A DNA stretch of 64,000 bases from Streptomyces sp. ISL-36 (GTDB taxonomy: Bacteria > Actinomycetota > Actinomycetes > Streptomycetales > Streptomycetaceae). The notes beneath the pieces were generated by a model. That model saw only the letters and a program-made list of their open reading frames with translations, made no database searches and was not told the origin of the DNA. Below, in pieces: positions 17,127 through 25,604 of the stretch. The stretch's first letter is position 1. The number at the start of each line of letters is the position of its first letter. The stretch is taken from positions 384 through 64,383 of the forward strand of contig NZ_JAGGOS010000057.1 in the NCBI RefSeq assembly GCF_018614205.1, given 5' to 3'. The position numbers and the translations under genes are program-made.

Positions 17127-18937
17127 AGATCCTCCGGGTCGAGGGCGAGTCGGGCGGTGGTTCCGTTCTGCCAGGTCACGTGGATGGTGCGGCCGTCGAC
17201 CTGGACGGCTGCGAGGGCGGTGACAGGGGCCGGGTCGGGCTCCGAGGTGAGGGAGGCGAGGGCGACGAAGAGGGACTCGGCGCCGCTGGTGGTGGCGTGC
17301 AGGGCCGCGGTACGGGTGTCCGGGCCCTGGAGGGTGGGGCCGGTGGCGAGGGGAACGGCGTCGGCGGCCGGTGGGTAGCCGTGGACCGGGTGGAGCTGGG
17401 CGGTGGGCCCCTCGGGGGTGGTGGCCCAGCCGGTCTGGCACACGGGCGTTCCCTCGGGGGCGCCGAGCACGAGATGGGCGCGGACCTCGGCGCGGCCGTG
17501 CGCGAGGGTCGCGGAGAGGACCCGGATGCCGGGCAGGGGGGTGTGCAGGGAGGCGGCCCAGCAGGGGCCGGTGGAGACGGGGGTGGCGGGGCCGCGCCGG
17601 GTGACCTGGCCGTCGACGACCAGGGCGAAGTGGTTGTCGGCCCGGTCGGGCGGGGTGGTCGGGCCGGTGCGGGTGGAGTACGCGTAGCGGGCGTAGCCGC
17701 TGTCGTCGTCGCCCGCCGGGTCGCTGCTCACATGGTTGCTGCCGTGGTTGTGGAGGCGTACGAGTCCGTCGGCGGCGGTGGACTGGATGAGCAGTCCGGC
17801 CGGGGCGACGGGGCGGACGGTGTCGGCGCGCTCGGCGGGGAGCGGCTCTTCACGGTCGGCCCATGCGGGGTGGTCGGCGGGGAGGAGGAGGCCGAGGAAG
17901 CCCTTGGCGGCCCAGTAGGGCGAGCCGGGGCCGGAGTAGCTCTGGACGATCGGCATGTGGGGGCCGTGCCAGCCGAGGGTGAGCAGGCCGTTCTCGTCGG
18001 TGGCGCCGCGGTCGAGGAAGTACCGCAGCGTGCCGGAGCCGAGGCGGCGGGTGGCGCCGGGCGTGAGCGGGGTGTGGCCGGTGAGGGCGCCGAGCCAGGG
18101 GGCGGCCGCGGCGGCAAAGCGGTAGATCAGGGAGCGGCCGTACGGGAGGGGGGCGCCGTTGGCGTCGAAGAGGTGGACGTGGTCGTCGAGTTGGGCGCGC
18201 AGCCGGGGGCCGTAGCGGTCGAGGAGGTCCCGGTCGCCGGAGAGGTGGGCGTGCAGGACGGGGTAGAAGTGCAGGGCCCAGGCGTTGTAGTGGTCGAAGG
18301 CCCGGTTGTCGCCGTCGCTGTACCAGCCCTCGCCGAGGTACCACTGCTCGATGCGGTCGAGCGAGCGGTCGATGGTGGCGGCGGCGCGGTCGGTCTCGAC
18401 GCCGGCGTCCTGGAGGAAGCCGGCGACGGTGAGGCCGAAGAGCCACCAGTTGTTGTCGACGGGGGACGGTTCGAGGGCGGGCAGCAGCCAGTCGACGGCG
18501 CGCTGCCGGGTGCGGTCGTCGAGGGTGTCCCAGAGCCAGGGGCGGGTCAGACGCAGGGAGAGGGCGACGGAGGCGGATTCGACGACGGCCTGGCGCACAT
18601 CGGTCAGCAGGGGCCAGGATTCGGGTCCTGGCCCGCCCGGAGCGGTGGTTCCGGCCTCAAGTCCCCCGGCGTACCGGGTGAGATGGCCGAGGAGGTCGGC
18701 ACCGTGGGCGCCCGCGACGCGGAGCGCTGCGAGGAGGAACGTACGGGCGTACCCTTCGAGGCCGTCGGAGCGGACGCCCGACCAGCTGGGGCGGGGGCCG
18801 GGGAGGTCGACGAGGCCGTGGCGGGGTGTGGCGTAGGGGCGTACGGCGAGGAGGAGTTGGTCGGCGCGGTCCTCCCAGTGCGCGCGGGTCCAGCCGGTGA
18901 ACGGGCTGAGCTCACGGTTCTCGGGCGGCGTGGGCAT
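17123..18937 (-). CDS. DUF2264 protein (alpha/alpha-toroid-like)
   Basis: 604 residues, no signal peptide. The N-terminal two-thirds is helical and Trp/Tyr/Asp-rich (SPVDNNWWLFGL, WYSDGDNRAFDHYNAWALHFY, LTLGWHGPHMPIVQSYSGPGSPYWAAKG), matching the DUF2264 family as I remember it. The C-terminal part is beta-rich. These folds recall the alpha/alpha-toroid plus beta-sandwich of cytosolic oligosaccharide lyases and hydrolases. It would be a cytosolic partner that breaks down imported oligosaccharides, by inference. It is first in a two-gene operon with the secreted beta-helix protein and divergent from the DeoR/LacI-type regulator. Confidence 0.82.
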   Translation of the reverse strand: MPTPPENRELSPFTGWTRAHWEDRADQLLLAVRPYATPRHGLVDLPGPRPSWSGVRSDGLEGYARTFLLAALRVAGAHGADLLGHLTRYAGGLEAGTTAPGGPGPESWPLLTDVRQAVVESASVALSLRLTRPWLWDTLDDRTRQRAVDWLLPALEPSPVDNNWWLFGLTVAGFLQDAGVETDRAAATIDRSLDRIEQWYLGEGWYSDGDNRAFDHYNAWALHFYPVLHAHLSGDRDLLDRYGPRLRAQLDDHVHLFDANGAPLPYGRSLIYRFAAAAAPWLGALTGHTPLTPGATRRLGSGTLRYFLDRGATDENGLLTLGWHGPHMPIVQSYSGPGSPYWAAKGFLGLLLPADHPAWADREEPLPAERADTVRPVAPAGLLIQSTAADGLVRLHNHGSNHVSSDPAGDDDSGYARYAYSTRTGPTTPPDRADNHFALVVDGQVTRRGPATPVSTGPCWAASLHTPLPGIRVLSATLAHGRAEVRAHLVLGAPEGTPVCQTGWATTPEGPTAQLHPVHGYPPAADAVPLATGPTLQGPDTRTAALHATTSGAESLFVALASLTSEPDPAPVTALAAVQVDGRTIHVTWQNGTTARLALDPEDL

Positions 18938-19013
18938 GATGCTCCCTGAGGCGGACGTCGGCGTCGCCCGGAATCATGAACGCGGCTCGATCGAACGTCA
19001 ATGGATCGGACCG

Positions 19014-19043
19014 AATGATCGAAACTCCCGCCGTTCGATCATT
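19014..19043. promoter_or_regulatory. Operator 1 of the saccharide locus
   Basis: Perfect 10-bp inverted repeat AATGATCGAA-N10-TTCGATCATT (19014-19023, 19034-19043) in the divergent DUF2264/regulator promoter region. The same core with the same 10-base spacer occurs at 20263-20288. A related half site CGATCGAA is at 18988-18995. Confidence 0.85.
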
Positions 19044-19110
19044 TTGCATTAAGGTCTGGTACCGGGACGGCGTCCCGCCGGACCACCACACCGCGAGGGG
19101 GAGGAACGCC

Positions 19111-20265
19111 GTGCGCGAGAGTTCCGTCGAACGTCACGACCGACTGCTGGCCCTGGTGCGCGAGCGCGGTACGGCACGCGTCTCCGACCTGGCCGTTCTG
19201 CTGGGGGTCTCCCCCGTCACCGCGCGCCGGGACGTCGAGGCGCTGGCCGCGAGGGGCCTGCTGGACCGGGTGCACGGCCAGGTCTCCTGGCCGGAGCGCC
19301 AGGCCGCCGAGGGCGCGGGCCGCCCGGCCGGTTCCGGCTCCGGCGCCTTCGCCGGCGCAGGCGCAGGCGCAGGCGCAGGGCTGGTCCTCGGGCTGCTCGC
19401 CCCCTCCGCCACGTACTACTTCGCCGAGGTCATCCGGGGTGCGCACGAGGCCGCGGCGCGGGCCGGGGCCCGGCTCATCCTGCGGATCTCGGACTACCGC
19501 CCCGAGGAGGACCGGGCCCGCACCGAGGGCCTGCTCGCGGCCGGCGCCGAGGGCGTGCTCGTCGCGCCCGGCTGGCGGGGCTCGGAGGACCGGCTCGCGT
19601 ACGGGGACTGGCTGGCCGAACTCCCCGTACCGGCCGTGCTCCTGGAGCGCCGCGCCGACCCCGGCACGCCGCTCGACGGCCTGGACCGGGTGGCCTCCGA
19701 CCACGGCCACGGCGTCCTGCTCGCCCTGCGCCACCTGCTGGAACTGGGCCACGGCACCCCGTTGCTGGTGGCCCGCGGGGACAGCCCGACCGCGCTCGCG
19801 GTGCGCGCCGGATACGCCGAGGCGCTCCGAACCCTGGGGGCCGAGGCGCCCGGCCCCGTGATCGAGTCGGTACCGGCCGACCAGAACCCGGAGGGGTTCG
19901 AGCGCGCGGTGCGGGCCCTGCACGAGGCGGTCGTCTCCGGCCTGGCCAGCGCGGCCCTGGTCCACAACGACGTGGACGCGATCGAGATCGTGCAGCGCCT
20001 GGCGGAGCTCGGAGTGAAGGTGCCCGAGGACCTGGCGCTGATCGCGTACGACGACGAGGTCGCCGCCCTCGCCGACACCCCGCTGACGGCGGTCGCCCCG
20101 CCCAAGCGCCAAGTGGGCCGCCATGCCACGGAACTGCTGGTCGAGCGGTTGACGGAGGCCCCGGACGAGGAGGCGGCGCGGCGCCATCTGAGCCTGCTGC
20201 CACGGCTCCGGGTGCGGTCCTCGTGCGGGGCTCCGGTCGAGCCGCGGCCGCCGCGAGCCTTCTGA
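19111..20265 (+). CDS. Chimeric regulator: DeoR-type helix-turn-helix with LacI-type sensor domain
   Basis: 384 residues from GTG at 19111 behind GGGGGAGGA. Residues ~1-60 are a DeoR-like wing-helix (ERHDRLLALVRERGTARVSD..PVTARRDVEALAARGLLDRVHG). A short linker carries a (Gly-Ala)n stretch coded by a perfect hexanucleotide repeat. The rest is a periplasmic-binding-protein-fold sensor as in LacI/GalR proteins (GLLAPSATYYFAEVIRGAHEAA..ALVHNDVDAIEIVQRLAELGVKVPEDLALIAYDDEVAAL). It probably senses a saccharide breakdown product and represses the divergent DUF2264 operon, itself and the downstream ABC genes through the two palindromes flanking it. Its stop codon lies inside operator 2. Confidence 0.88.
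   Translation: MRESSVERHDRLLALVRERGTARVSDLAVLLGVSPVTARRDVEALAARGLLDRVHGQVSWPERQAAEGAGRPAGSGSGAFAGAGAGAGAGLVLGLLAPSATYYFAEVIRGAHEAAARAGARLILRISDYRPEEDRARTEGLLAAGAEGVLVAPGWRGSEDRLAYGDWLAELPVPAVLLERRADPGTPLDGLDRVASDHGHGVLLALRHLLELGHGTPLLVARGDSPTALAVRAGYAEALRTLGAEAPGPVIESVPADQNPEGFERAVRALHEAVVSGLASAALVHNDVDAIEIVQRLAELGVKVPEDLALIAYDDEVAALADTPLTAVAPPKRQVGRHATELLVERLTEAPDEEAARRHLSLLPRLRVRSSCGAPVEPRPPRAF
19354..19377 (+). repeat. In-frame GGCGCA hexanucleotide repeat (4 copies)
   Basis: Four perfect copies encode Gly-Ala repeats in the linker of the chimeric regulator. Copy-number change would lengthen or shorten the linker without a frameshift. Confidence 0.8.
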
Positions 20266-20288
20266 TCGAACTGAGCTTTTTTCGATCA
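20263..20288. promoter_or_regulatory. Operator 2 of the saccharide locus
   Basis: TGATCGAA-N10-TTCGATCA (20263-20270, 20281-20288), identical in core and spacer to operator 1. It overlaps the regulator stop codon and lies 15 bases upstream of a TTGACT -35 element for the ABC operon. Confidence 0.85.
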
Positions 20289-20303
20289 ATCAATCTTTCG
20301 CTC

Positions 20304-20332
20304 TTGACTTCGGTCACGAACGGTCCAAGGAT
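20304..20332 (+). promoter_or_regulatory. Likely promoter of the ABC importer operon
   Basis: TTGACT (20304-20309), 17 bases, AAGGAT (20327-20332). Vegetative-type spacing, just downstream of operator 2. Confidence 0.5.
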
Positions 20333-20375
20333 CGCGGCCACAACGTCCATGCCGTCCGCTTTCAGGAGCTGTGCC

Positions 20376-21707
20376 GTGAGCCGCAGTTGGAGCAGAACGT
20401 CCCGTGTCATAGCCGCCACCGCCACCGCCCTCGCCGTTCTCACGGCGTGCGGCGGCAGCGGTGACGACTCGTCCGCCGCAGGGTCCAAGGGGACCGACGG
20501 AAAGCCCGTGACCATCACCTTCTGGGGCTGGGCCAAGGGCTCCAAGGATGTGGTGGACGCGTTCAACGCCTCCCACCGGAACATCCAGGTGAAGTTCGAG
20601 GAGATCCCCTCCGGCACCGCCGGCGGCTACGCCAAGATCTCCAACGCCGTGAAGGCGGGCAACGCGCCCGACCTCGTCTCCATCGAGTACTCCTCGCTCC
20701 CGGAGTTCGTCAGCTCCGGCGCCCTGCAGGACATCGGCGGCGAGTTCACCGAGGCGGACCGGGCCGAACTGCTGCCGCAGGCGGTGGAGCTCACCACCCT
20801 CGGGGGCAAGACCTGGGCCGTCCCCTTCGACGCCGCCCCGCAGGCCTTCTTCTACCGCAAGGACCTGTTCGCGAAGCACAAGGTCGAGGTCCCCAAGACC
20901 TGGGACGACTTCAGGGCCGCCGCCGAGAAGGTGAAGAAGGCCGACGCCAAGGCCCGTATCGCCACCTTCTTCCCGGACGACCCGACCACCTTCGAGGCGA
21001 TGGCCTGGCAGGCCGGCGCCCAGTGGTTCAAGGCCGAGAACGACACCTGGAAGATCAACACCACGGACGCGGCCACCACCAAGGTCGCCGCCTACTGGCA
21101 GGGCCTGGTCGACGCCGACCTCGTCCACAAGAACGCCTCGTTCAGCCCCGAGTGGACCGGCTCGCTCAAGAACGGCACCACCATCGGCTACCTGGGCGCC
21201 TCCTGGGGCGCGGGGGTCCTCAAGGGCACCCTGCCCGAGCAGAACGGCAAGTGGGCCGTGGCGCCCATGCCGAGCTGGGACGGCAAGCCCGCCAGCGGCA
21301 TGCTCGGCGGCTCCACGTTCGCGGTGACGAAGGGCAGCGGGAAGAAGTCGGCGGCCGTCGAGTTCGCCGAGTGGATGTCGACCACCGAGGCCGGCGTCAA
21401 GGCCCGTATCGCCTCCGGCACCTCCAGCGCCTTCCCGGCCGCCACCGCGCTCCGCCCCGTCGCCAAGCAGGCCTTCGACGCGAGCTACTACGGCGGCCAG
21501 GACATCTACGCCCTCTTCGAGGAGGCCGGCGCCTCCATTGGCCAGAACTGGTCCTGGGGCCCGACCACCGGCACCACCAACACCGCCATCAAGGACCAGT
21601 TCGGCAAGATCACCGAGGGCGGTCCCACCATCGCCGACGCGATCAGGACCGGGCACGAGGCGACGGTCACCGAGCTGAAGAAGCGCGGCCTGAAGGTCGA
21701 GGGCTGA
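20376..21707 (+). CDS. Sugar ABC transporter substrate-binding lipoprotein
   Basis: 443 residues from GTG at 20376, 7 bases after AGGAG; an in-frame ATG at 20349 lacks a good ribosome site. Signal peptide with lipobox LTAC places it outside the membrane, lipid-anchored. Family 1 solute-binding features: TITFWGWAKGSKDVVDAFNASH, GNAPDLVSIEYSSLPEF, WAVPFDAAPQAFFYRKDLF, MLGGSTFAVTKGSGKK. It delivers a sugar or oligosaccharide to the two permeases that follow. Operator 2 precedes the operon. Confidence 0.92.
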   Translation: MSRSWSRTSRVIAATATALAVLTACGGSGDDSSAAGSKGTDGKPVTITFWGWAKGSKDVVDAFNASHRNIQVKFEEIPSGTAGGYAKISNAVKAGNAPDLVSIEYSSLPEFVSSGALQDIGGEFTEADRAELLPQAVELTTLGGKTWAVPFDAAPQAFFYRKDLFAKHKVEVPKTWDDFRAAAEKVKKADAKARIATFFPDDPTTFEAMAWQAGAQWFKAENDTWKINTTDAATTKVAAYWQGLVDADLVHKNASFSPEWTGSLKNGTTIGYLGASWGAGVLKGTLPEQNGKWAVAPMPSWDGKPASGMLGGSTFAVTKGSGKKSAAVEFAEWMSTTEAGVKARIASGTSSAFPAATALRPVAKQAFDASYYGGQDIYALFEEAGASIGQNWSWGPTTGTTNTAIKDQFGKITEGGPTIADAIRTGHEATVTELKKRGLKVEG

Positions 21708-21711
21708 CCTG

Positions 21712-22602
21712 ATGAGGGCCCGCACCCGTGCCGCAGCGTTCCTGCTGACCCCCTTCTTCGTCCTGTTCACCGCGGTGATGGTGGTGCCGATCGGATACGC
21801 GGTCTGGCTCAGTCTGTTCACCGAGAAGCAGTCGGGGCTGGGCTTCGGCGGCACCGAGACCGTCTTCACCGGACTCGACAACTACACCGCGGCACTGGGT
21901 GACCGGGCCTTCCGCGAGGGCTTCGGCGTCCTGCTCGGATACTGTCTGTTCTACATTCCGCTGCTCATCGCCGGGGCCCTCGGCCTCGCCCTGCTCCTCG
22001 ACTCGGCGCTCGCCCGCGCCCGCCGCTTCTTCCAGCTCGCGCTCTTCCTGCCGCACGCCGTCCCCGGCATCATCGCCGCGCTGATCTGGGTCTACCTCTA
22101 CACCCCCCAACTCAGCCCGGTCGTCCAGGCGATGGAGGCCGGCGGGATCGGCTTCGACTTCTTCTCGCCCGAGGGAGCACTCCCCTCCGTGGTCAACATC
22201 GCGCTGTGGGAATGGCTCGGCTACAACATGGTGATCTTCTACGCCGCCCTGCAGGCCATCGACCGCTCCGTCCTGGAGGCGGCCACCGTCGACGGGGCGG
22301 GCGCCTGGCGCATCGCCTTCAGCATCAAGGTCCCGCTGATCCGCGCCTCGCTGGTGATGGTCGGCCTCTTCACCGTCATCGGCTCGCTGCAGCTGTTCAC
22401 GGAGCCGCTGATCCTCAACAAGGGCACGGGCTCCGCCGTCACCTCGACCTGGACGCCGAACATGTACGCGTACACCGCGGCCTTCGACCGCAACGACTAC
22501 GGACTGGCCGCGGCCGCGTCCGTCCTCCTGGCCCTGACGGCCGCACTGCTGTCCTTCGGCGTCACACGGCTGACCGGACGCCGGAAGGAGAAGACGGCAT
22601 GA
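21712..22602 (+). CDS. Sugar ABC transporter permease 1 (MalF-like)
   Basis: 296 residues with about six transmembrane helices. The cytosolic EAA loop is EAATVDGAGAWRIAFSIKVPLI, which docks the ATPase. It begins 4 bases after the binding-protein stop and overlaps the next permease by 4 bases (ATGA). It forms the import channel with permease 2. No ATPase gene is in the operon, so a shared ATPase such as MsiK is expected, as for other Streptomyces sugar importers. Confidence 0.92.
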   Translation: MRARTRAAAFLLTPFFVLFTAVMVVPIGYAVWLSLFTEKQSGLGFGGTETVFTGLDNYTAALGDRAFREGFGVLLGYCLFYIPLLIAGALGLALLLDSALARARRFFQLALFLPHAVPGIIAALIWVYLYTPQLSPVVQAMEAGGIGFDFFSPEGALPSVVNIALWEWLGYNMVIFYAALQAIDRSVLEAATVDGAGAWRIAFSIKVPLIRASLVMVGLFTVIGSLQLFTEPLILNKGTGSAVTSTWTPNMYAYTAAFDRNDYGLAAAASVLLALTAALLSFGVTRLTGRRKEKTA

Positions 22603-23453
22603 GCAAGCCCCGCCCCCGGAGCGCCTGGCTCTCCAGGACCGCCGTCAACGGCGCCCTCGTCCTCGCCGTCGTCTACATGCTCTTCCCCCTCGTCTGGCTG
22701 GTGACCGCCGCCACCAAGGACGCGGGCGGCCTGCTCGCGGGCAACGCCTTCTCCTTCGAGGGCTTCGACCTCGGCGGCAACCTCTCCCGGCTCGCCGAGT
22801 ACAACGACGGCATCTACTTCCACTGGTACGTCAACAGCCTTCTCTACGCGGGTCTGGGCGCCCTCGCCTGCTCGCTGATCAGCGTCGCCGCGGGCTACGC
22901 CTTCGACAAGTACGACTTCCGGGGCAAGGAGAAGCTCTTCGGCGTCGTCCTGCTCGGCGTGCTCGTCCCCACCACCGCGCTCGCCCTGCCGATGTACCTC
23001 CTCGCCAGCGAGGTGGGCATCGTCAACACCTACTGGGCCGTGCTGATCCCCGTGCTCGTCAACCCCTTCGGGGTCTACCTCTCCCGGGTCTTCAGCTCCG
23101 GCTACATCCCCGACGAGGCCCTCGAAGCCGCCCGCATCGACGGCGCCGGCGAACTGCGCACCTTCTGGTCGATCGGTCTGCCCATGGTCATGCCGGGCTT
23201 CGTGACCGTCTTCCTCTTCCAGTTCACCGCGATCTGGAACAACTTCTTCCTCCCGCTGGTGATGCTCTCGGACCAGAAGCTCTTCCCGCTGAGCCTCGGC
23301 CTGTACGCGTGGAACAGCAACGCCCACGCGGAACCCGACTTCTACCCCCTCGTCGTCACCGGATCCCTGCTCGCCGTCGTCCCCCTCGTGGTCGCCTTCA
23401 TCTCCCTGCAGCGCCACTGGAAGGCGGGTCTGACCGCCGGCAGCGTCAAGTGA
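22599..23453 (+). CDS. Sugar ABC transporter permease 2 (MalG-like)
   Basis: 284 residues with six predicted helices and the EAA loop EALEAARIDGAGELRTFWSIGLPM. The ATG lies inside the stop of permease 1. Partner subunit of the same importer. Upstream membrane segment VNGALVLAVVYMLFPLVWLVT is typical of CUT1 permeases. Confidence 0.92.
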   Translation: MSKPRPRSAWLSRTAVNGALVLAVVYMLFPLVWLVTAATKDAGGLLAGNAFSFEGFDLGGNLSRLAEYNDGIYFHWYVNSLLYAGLGALACSLISVAAGYAFDKYDFRGKEKLFGVVLLGVLVPTTALALPMYLLASEVGIVNTYWAVLIPVLVNPFGVYLSRVFSSGYIPDEALEAARIDGAGELRTFWSIGLPMVMPGFVTVFLFQFTAIWNNFFLPLVMLSDQKLFPLSLGLYAWNSNAHAEPDFYPLVVTGSLLAVVPLVVAFISLQRHWKAGLTAGSVK

Positions 23454-23481
23454 TCCCGAGCTGAGGAGCACACGTCCCCCG

Positions 23482-24519
23482 ATGGACCGACCCCCTGAGA
23501 ACACCGACAACCGGCCGACGCTTCTGCTCTCGATGGGCCAGGGCATCGCCGACCGGCTGCTGACGGACGCCCACCGCGCCCGGCTCGCCGCCCTCACCCG
23601 TACCGACCCGCACCTGGTCGCCCACGACCTCTCCTCGCCCGGCCCCCGCGTCGCCGCGGCCCTCGCCGAGGCCGAGCTCCTCCTCACCTGCTGGGGCGCC
23701 CCGCCCCTGACCGCCGCCGTCCTGGACCGGGCCCCGCGCCTGCGGGCCGTCGTCCACGCGGCCGGATCGGTCAAGCACCACATCACCGACGCCTGCTGGG
23801 AGCGCGGCATCGCCGTCACCTCGGCGGCGGCGGCCAACGCCCTGCCCGTCGCCGAGTACACGCTCGCCGCGATCCTCTTCGCCGGCAAACGCGTCCTGCA
23901 CTCCGCCCAGCGGTACGGGCAGGTCCGCGCCGACCACGCGTGGACGGCCGAGTCGGAGGCCTGGGGCAACTACCGGCGCACGGTCGGACTGATCGGCGCC
24001 TCCCGGATCGGGCGGCGGGTGATCGAGCTGCTGCGCCCCTTCGACTTCGAGGTGCTGCTCTACGACCCGTACGTGGAGGCCGCCGAGGCCCGGGCCATGG
24101 GCGTGGAACCGGTCGGTCTCGACGCCCTGTGCGCCCGCAGCTCGATCGTCTCGGTGCACGCGCCCCAACTGCCGTCCACCGACCGGATGATCGGTGCACC
24201 GCAACTGGCGCTGATGCCCGACGGCGCCACGCTCGTCAACACCTCGCGCGGCTCCCTGATCGACGAGGAGGCGCTCCTCCCCCACCTCGTACGAGGCCGG
24301 CTCCACGCGGTCCTGGACGTGACCGACCCGGAGCTCCCGGCGCCGGACTCACCCCTGTACGAGCTGCCCAACGTGCTGCTGACCCCGCATGTGGCGGGGT
24401 CCCTCGGCAACGAGCTGCACCGGATGGCGGACCAGGCGCTGGAGGAGGTGGAGCGGTACGGACGGGGCGAGCCGTTCGCCGAGCGCGTCAGGCCGGCGGA
24501 CCTGACACGGTCCGCCTAG
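23482..24519 (+). CDS. D-2-hydroxyacid dehydrogenase family protein
   Basis: 345 residues. NAD site VGLIGASRIGRRVIELL. The catalytic triad of the family is intact: Arg in NTSRGSLID, Glu in DVTDPELP, His in TPHVAGS. It begins 28 bases after permease 2, so it probably belongs to the importer operon. It would reduce or oxidise a 2-keto/2-hydroxy acid produced when the imported sugar (perhaps a uronate derivative) is metabolised; that link is inference from position. A terminator-like hairpin follows. Confidence 0.87.
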   Translation: MDRPPENTDNRPTLLLSMGQGIADRLLTDAHRARLAALTRTDPHLVAHDLSSPGPRVAAALAEAELLLTCWGAPPLTAAVLDRAPRLRAVVHAAGSVKHHITDACWERGIAVTSAAAANALPVAEYTLAAILFAGKRVLHSAQRYGQVRADHAWTAESEAWGNYRRTVGLIGASRIGRRVIELLRPFDFEVLLYDPYVEAAEARAMGVEPVGLDALCARSSIVSVHAPQLPSTDRMIGAPQLALMPDGATLVNTSRGSLIDEEALLPHLVRGRLHAVLDVTDPELPAPDSPLYELPNVLLTPHVAGSLGNELHRMADQALEEVERYGRGEPFAERVRPADLTRSA

Positions 24520-24525
24520 CGTCTT

Positions 24526-24572
24526 TCGTCCGGATCGGGCCGGACCCCGCGAGCCCCGCCCGATCCGAACGA
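24526..24572. terminator. Terminator-like hairpin after the importer operon
   Basis: Stem CGGATCGGGC/GCCCGATCCG (24531-24540 with 24558-24567), extendable on both sides with one mismatch, and a 17-base loop. Confidence 0.6.
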
Positions 24573-24616
24573 GAGGCCAGAGGGGGCGAAAGCCCGGATT
24601 CCGGCCCGCGGTCAGC

Positions 24617-25480
24617 ATGTCCGCCCCTACCAGGCACGAGCGCGACTGGGGCTGCGAGCGTTCCTGCTGGCGACCCTGACGCTGGCCCTGGCCGCCCCGC
24701 TCGGGCAGGCGCTGCCGCGTCCGCTCCAGCCGTCCACGGCTCCCGTCGAGCGCACCGGCACTCCCACGGCCGGAACGGACGAGGACCGCCTGAGCCGTCC
24801 CGAGGTCACCCCACTCGGGACGTTCGGCAAGATCCCCTACGTCCAGTACGACGGAGTCTTCGAAGGCGCCACATCCACCGGACGGTTCCGGGTGCCGTAC
24901 CGGATCAGCGCTCCGGCCGATCCGCACCGCAGCAACGGCACGGTCCTCGTGGAGCCTCCGCACTTCGTGGTCGGTCTCGGCACGCTCAACGTCTACCTGC
25001 GCCAGGAGCTCCTGTTCAGCCGCGGCTTCATCCACGCCGGAATCGGCTGGAGCACGCTCGGCGACCGCATCCTCGACCCCCAGGCCGACCTCGCCGCCGG
25101 CCGCTTCACCGGCAAGGTCGTCGTGGTGAACTCCGAGGCCGACGACTCGACGACCCTGCTCGACCGCGGAGTCGCCCCGGACCGCTACCGCTTCTACGTC
25201 GTCGCGGGATCCCCGCACGTGCCCGATCCGCTGGACGCCCCGCTGAACCTGCCGTTCCCCGTGCAGCGCTCCACACCGGCGACCTTCGTGCCCGCCCTGC
25301 GCGCGCATTTCCTGCAGGCCCACGACTGGGTGTGCGACGAGCGCAAGGGATCCACGCCGCCCCTCAGCACCCGCCTTCGTACCCTGAGCGACGGCAGCAT
25401 CGCCCGGGACGCCGTCGGCAACGCGATCACCGAGGACCGCACGGGCCGGCGCCGTCCGCCCCTGTGCGGCCTAGCGGCCC
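24617..25480 (+). pseudogene. Decayed secreted alpha/beta-hydrolase-domain protein
   Basis: The readable frame (24619 to ~25466) encodes a signal-peptide-like stretch (LGLRAFLLATLTLALAAPLGQAL). A domain follows that reads VQYDGVFEGATSTGRFRVPY..RGFIHAGIGWSTLGDRILDP, then QADLAAGRFTGKVVVVNSEAD..YVVAGSPHVPDPLD..LRAHFLQAHDWV..DAVGNAITEDRTG. This frame has no start codon. The only nearby ATG (24617) is in another frame and stops after 20 codons. The central core expected between GDRILDP and the GKVVVVNSEA block, including the nucleophile region, is missing, and the C-terminus runs into unrelated sequence. I read it as a pseudogene with an N-terminal frameshift and an internal deletion. The family call is from memory of similar secreted hydrolases. 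Confidence 0.65.
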
Positions 25481-25604
25481 CTGAACATCCGGCTCACCGA
25501 ACACCCGGCTCACCTGCGGCGTCGCGGGTGAGCCGATCTTCATGCCCTGCCCGCGCTCGCCGCGCACCTAGAATGGAGGTGTCCCACCCGGTCCGGGAGG
25601 CGTC

